7,808 nt of DNA, from assembly GCA_016928395.1 (NCBI GenBank), contig JAFGKV010000113.1, positions 1 through 7,808 on the forward strand, read 5' to 3'. This DNA comes from Candidatus Fermentibacterota bacterium. Its GTDB lineage: Bacteria > JAFGKV01. Made by a program: the position numbers and the translations under genes. Below are positions 5,646-7,808 of the stretch, piece after piece. The first letter of the stretch is position 1; each line of letters opens with the position of its first letter. Below the pieces are notes generated by a model. The model was given only the letters and a program-made list of their open reading frames with translations. It did not search any database and was not told where the DNA came from.

Positions 5646-7721
5646 GTGAAGCTTCGAACCCAACTCATGCTTGCATTCTCAGTGCTGGCAGTTGTTCCCC
5701 TGGGGGCGCTGACACTGTACTCCTACTCGTCTTCGATTCGCGCCTATCGTCAGGCGGTTCAAGATGAGGCGACGCTGCGGGCCGAGGAAATGCAGGGCCG
5801 AATGGCCATGGTGCGGGAGGACCTCGATCGCCGCATGGAGCATGCTCGAGCATTGCCGCTCTTCCAACTGGGGGGATTCGGCATCACCATCGACTCGGCA
5901 CGGGCAGACCAGGCCTATGGAGAGCTCATTGATGCCGTGGGCGATTTTGCCCCATTCCTGGATCGCCTTGCGATTCGCACTGGACTGCCTGACGGATCTC
6001 TGCCGGCGGGTCGCCCATCTGTCGCGTCGTCCGGCACTGACTCCGTGCTCATCTACCTCCCCGGGATGGCAAGCCTCCCCGGGATGGAGACGTTGAGACC
6101 TCTGACTCATGCCGAGAATGTCGAGAGCGCCGCTGCTGATATTCACAAGTTCGTCATGGTCGGCCGACATATTCTGCCCCACGTCACCCTACGGGCGGGC
6201 AGTCTTGGAGACTTCCAGACAGACGAGATCGAGAGAATCGTCGGGGTTATGGCCGAGGCGGGGGAGGCCGTCGACGTGAGGCGTATCATGGAGCTTTCGG
6301 CCCGCATGGGGAACGAGATTCTGCAATGGCGCCATGTGATCGGGGCGGCGACACCCGCGCCCCCGGCTCCCGGCGCGGTGAGGCAAACCCCGCCGCCCGC
6401 CCCACCCACGGTGATAGCTCGCGACTACCCCATGGCTGATGAGGGCCGATTGATCGGTACCGTGCGCGCGGATCTTAATGTCGGCGCCGTGATGAACCGT
6501 GTGCTGCCGCCCAGCCGCCGCAGAGAAGGTGAGACGCCTTTCGCCATTGACGGCCAAGGCCACCTCTACGCCTCAAGTGATTCCGAACGGACGGTCCTCG
6601 ATCAACTTGGCCTGACCCCTGGGCAGTACTCAGGCGCGGCGGCAAGGGATAGGGAATGGGTCGTCGTGTCGGCCGATGACACCGCATCTGGGCTCACCTT
6701 CGGCATCGCCCGGCCCGTGGGCGAAGGACTGGCGGAAATCCGGCGCACCGCGGCGAGGAACCTCGCTCTGGGTCTGGGCATGATCGCCGTCGCCATGGTC
6801 GGGATCGTGCAGCTTTCGAAGCGAATGACGGCGAACCTCGCGGTCCTGACCACTGGGGCCCAGCATCTGGCAACGGGACACCTGGAGCATCGGGTCCCGA
6901 TCACGTCGAAAGACGAGTTCGGTGCGTTGGCTCAGACCTTCAACATGATGGCGGGGCAACTCGGTGAGCACCAGCATCGTCTGGTCGAACAGGAGCGACT
7001 CGAACGAGAGCTGGAGCTGTGCAGACAGATTCAGGCCCAGATGCTGCCCAAAGCGCCGCTGTGTCTTCCATTCGCGGAGATCCGGGGTGTTTCCGTTCCC
7101 GCGCGACAGGTCGGTGGCGATTTCTTCAACTTCTTTCCCCTGCCCGACGGCAGAGTCGCGGTACTGGTCGGCGATGTCTCGGGCAAGGGTGTGGCTGCGG
7201 CCCTGCTCATGGCCAACATGCAGGCCTCGCTCAGTGCACGGCTTCCCTTGGCGGGAAGCCTCGCTGAACTCGCAGAGCAGTTCGACGCGGAGATCTTCCA
7301 CTCAACGCCTGAGGGCACGTTCCTGACCCTGTTCATCGGCCTTATCGACCACGATGCCATGACGCTCCGGTGGCTGAACGCCGGCCATGATGCGCCCTAT
7401 CTGATTCGGACAGCCGGTGATCTGGTGCCGTTGGCCTCAACGGGCAGGCCTTTGGGCATCCTGCCCGGAGGAGATTTCGGGGAAGGTGCCGTCAGCATCC
7501 TGCCAGGAGACTCCCTTTTCCTCTACACCGACGGGCTTGTTGAGGCGTTCAGCCACGGCGGCGAGGAGTTCGGCACGATACGGCTCGAAGAGATCCTGAG
7601 CCGAGCCGGGGGGGCGCCCCTGGAGCTCATCCTCTCAGAGGTAGACGCTGCCGCCAGGGCGCACCGGGGTGACGTAGAGGCCCAGGACGACACCACCATG
7701 GTGGCGGTGAGGATGGTGTAG
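5646..7721 (+). CDS. Membrane sensor with HAMP and SpoIIE/RsbU-type PP2C serine phosphatase
   Basis: A 691-residue protein. Helix 1 (about 6-28) and helix 2 (about 372-392) bracket a large extracytoplasmic region. Its second half (about 255-360) looks like a Cache-type sensor (ARDYPMADEGRLIGTV, FAIDGQGHLYASS), preceded by a proline-rich linker (237-254). HAMP (about 390-443) and a short coiled coil (440-466, ending in ELCRQIQAQMLP) lead to the PP2C domain, 470-691. Likely metal-binding aspartates are D492 (GGDFFNFF), D510 (GDVSGKG), D629 (YTDG) and D681/D682 (QDDTT), so it should be active. The common GGDFYD motif has Asn495 for its last Asp; SpoIIE itself lacks that Asp, so this need not disable it. 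Related enzymes dephosphorylate STAS anti-sigma-factor antagonists, releasing a sigma factor. No STAS, RsbW-type kinase or sigma gene is in the window, so the target is unknown. Confidence 0.94.
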   Translation: MKLRTQLMLAFSVLAVVPLGALTLYSYSSSIRAYRQAVQDEATLRAEEMQGRMAMVREDLDRRMEHARALPLFQLGGFGITIDSARADQAYGELIDAVGDFAPFLDRLAIRTGLPDGSLPAGRPSVASSGTDSVLIYLPGMASLPGMETLRPLTHAENVESAAADIHKFVMVGRHILPHVTLRAGSLGDFQTDEIERIVGVMAEAGEAVDVRRIMELSARMGNEILQWRHVIGAATPAPPAPGAVRQTPPPAPPTVIARDYPMADEGRLIGTVRADLNVGAVMNRVLPPSRRREGETPFAIDGQGHLYASSDSERTVLDQLGLTPGQYSGAAARDREWVVVSADDTASGLTFGIARPVGEGLAEIRRTAARNLALGLGMIAVAMVGIVQLSKRMTANLAVLTTGAQHLATGHLEHRVPITSKDEFGALAQTFNMMAGQLGEHQHRLVEQERLERELELCRQIQAQMLPKAPLCLPFAEIRGVSVPARQVGGDFFNFFPLPDGRVAVLVGDVSGKGVAAALLMANMQASLSARLPLAGSLAELAEQFDAEIFHSTPEGTFLTLFIGLIDHDAMTLRWLNAGHDAPYLIRTAGDLVPLASTGRPLGILPGGDFGEGAVSILPGDSLFLYTDGLVEAFSHGGEEFGTIRLEEILSRAGGAPLELILSEVDAAARAHRGDVEAQDDTTMVAVRMV
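6056..6091 (+). repeat. In-frame 18-bp duplication inside the sensor domain
   Basis: Two adjacent 18-base units (6056-6073 and 6074-6091) agree at 15 positions, including the first 14. They encode the tandem hexapeptides LPGMAS and LPGMET (residues 138-149). This is a small expansion in the less conserved part of the sensor region. Confidence 0.85.
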
Positions 7722-7808
7722 GTGACTCATACTAAATTGACATCATACATAGAGTTTTGAGCCAACCGAACTGGGTAGTGGAACTCACCATGTCGGGGTG
7801 ATTCATCA
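7722..7808. other. AT-rich segment after the phosphatase gene, no gene visible
   Basis: Directly after the TAG the composition falls to roughly one third GC for about 35 bases, against a GC-rich background. TCATAC occurs at 7727-7732 and 7743-7748. GGTGA(C/T)TCAT occurs at 7721-7730 and again at 7797-7806, close to the window end. TCACC/GGTGA (7785-7789, 7797-7801) could form a small hairpin. It may be a promoter or operator zone for the next gene, or the edge of a mobile element. No terminator or coding frame can be supported. Confidence 0.45.

Noticed and set aside
5104-5649. Plus-strand frame of 181 codons before the phosphatase
   Set aside because: No family resemblance, Arg/Pro/Ser-rich composition, and it runs over the repeated block and palindromes. 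Best explained as non-coding.
7737-7742. TTGACA as a sigma-70 -35 box after the phosphatase gene
   Set aside because: No acceptable -10 hexamer at 15-18 bases downstream, and no gene follows in the window to use it.

Overview
The window is about 7.8 kb of GC-rich bacterial DNA with four protein genes separated by unusually long intergenic stretches (about 600, 450 and 620 bp). The DUF5916/CBM9-like protein has a cleavable signal peptide, a predicted beta-barrel and a terminal phenylalanine, so the host should be a diderm with an outer membrane. The other genes do not fix the phylum. DUF3159 proteins are known to me mainly from Actinobacteria, which makes the mixture odd. An under-sampled high-GC diderm lineage (for example near Armatimonadota, Latescibacterota, Hydrogenedentota or Gemmatimonadota) is a guess and not a result.

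Layout: (1) positions 1-39 hold five tandem copies of an 8-bp unit, immediately before (2) a class V PLP-dependent aminotransferase-fold enzyme at 58-1113 (+). (3) 1114-1713 is non-coding, with back-to-back and mutually exclusive hairpins near 1221-1280 and a repeated block (copy A, about 1396-1509). (4) 1714-3894 (+) encodes a secreted CBM9-like/DUF5916 outer-membrane barrel protein. (5) 3895-4344 is a convergent intergenic region with an 11-bp duplication. (6) 4345-5025 (-) encodes a DUF3159 six-helix membrane protein. (7) 5026-5645 is a divergent intergenic region with hairpins and the second repeated block (copy B, about 5295-5406). (8) 5646-7721 (+) encodes a membrane sensor with HAMP and SpoIIE/RsbU-type PP2C phosphatase domains. 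(9) After 7721 the composition turns abruptly AT-rich and no gene is visible before the window ends.

The genes do not form an obvious pathway or operon. Only the aminotransferase and the barrel gene are co-directional neighbours, and they are 600 bp apart. The most interesting signal lies in the non-coding DNA. Two copies of a block of about 110 bp, in the same orientation, lie roughly 250-285 bp before the starts of the barrel gene and the phosphatase gene. Each copy contains, at the same relative place, a GG-N10-GC motif resembling a sigma-54 (-24/-12) promoter. About 43-44 bp further on each has a conserved core that can fold into the same bulged hairpin. This could be a shared cis-regulatory or leader-RNA element joining the two genes, or a dispersed genomic repeat. 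The sequence alone cannot decide.
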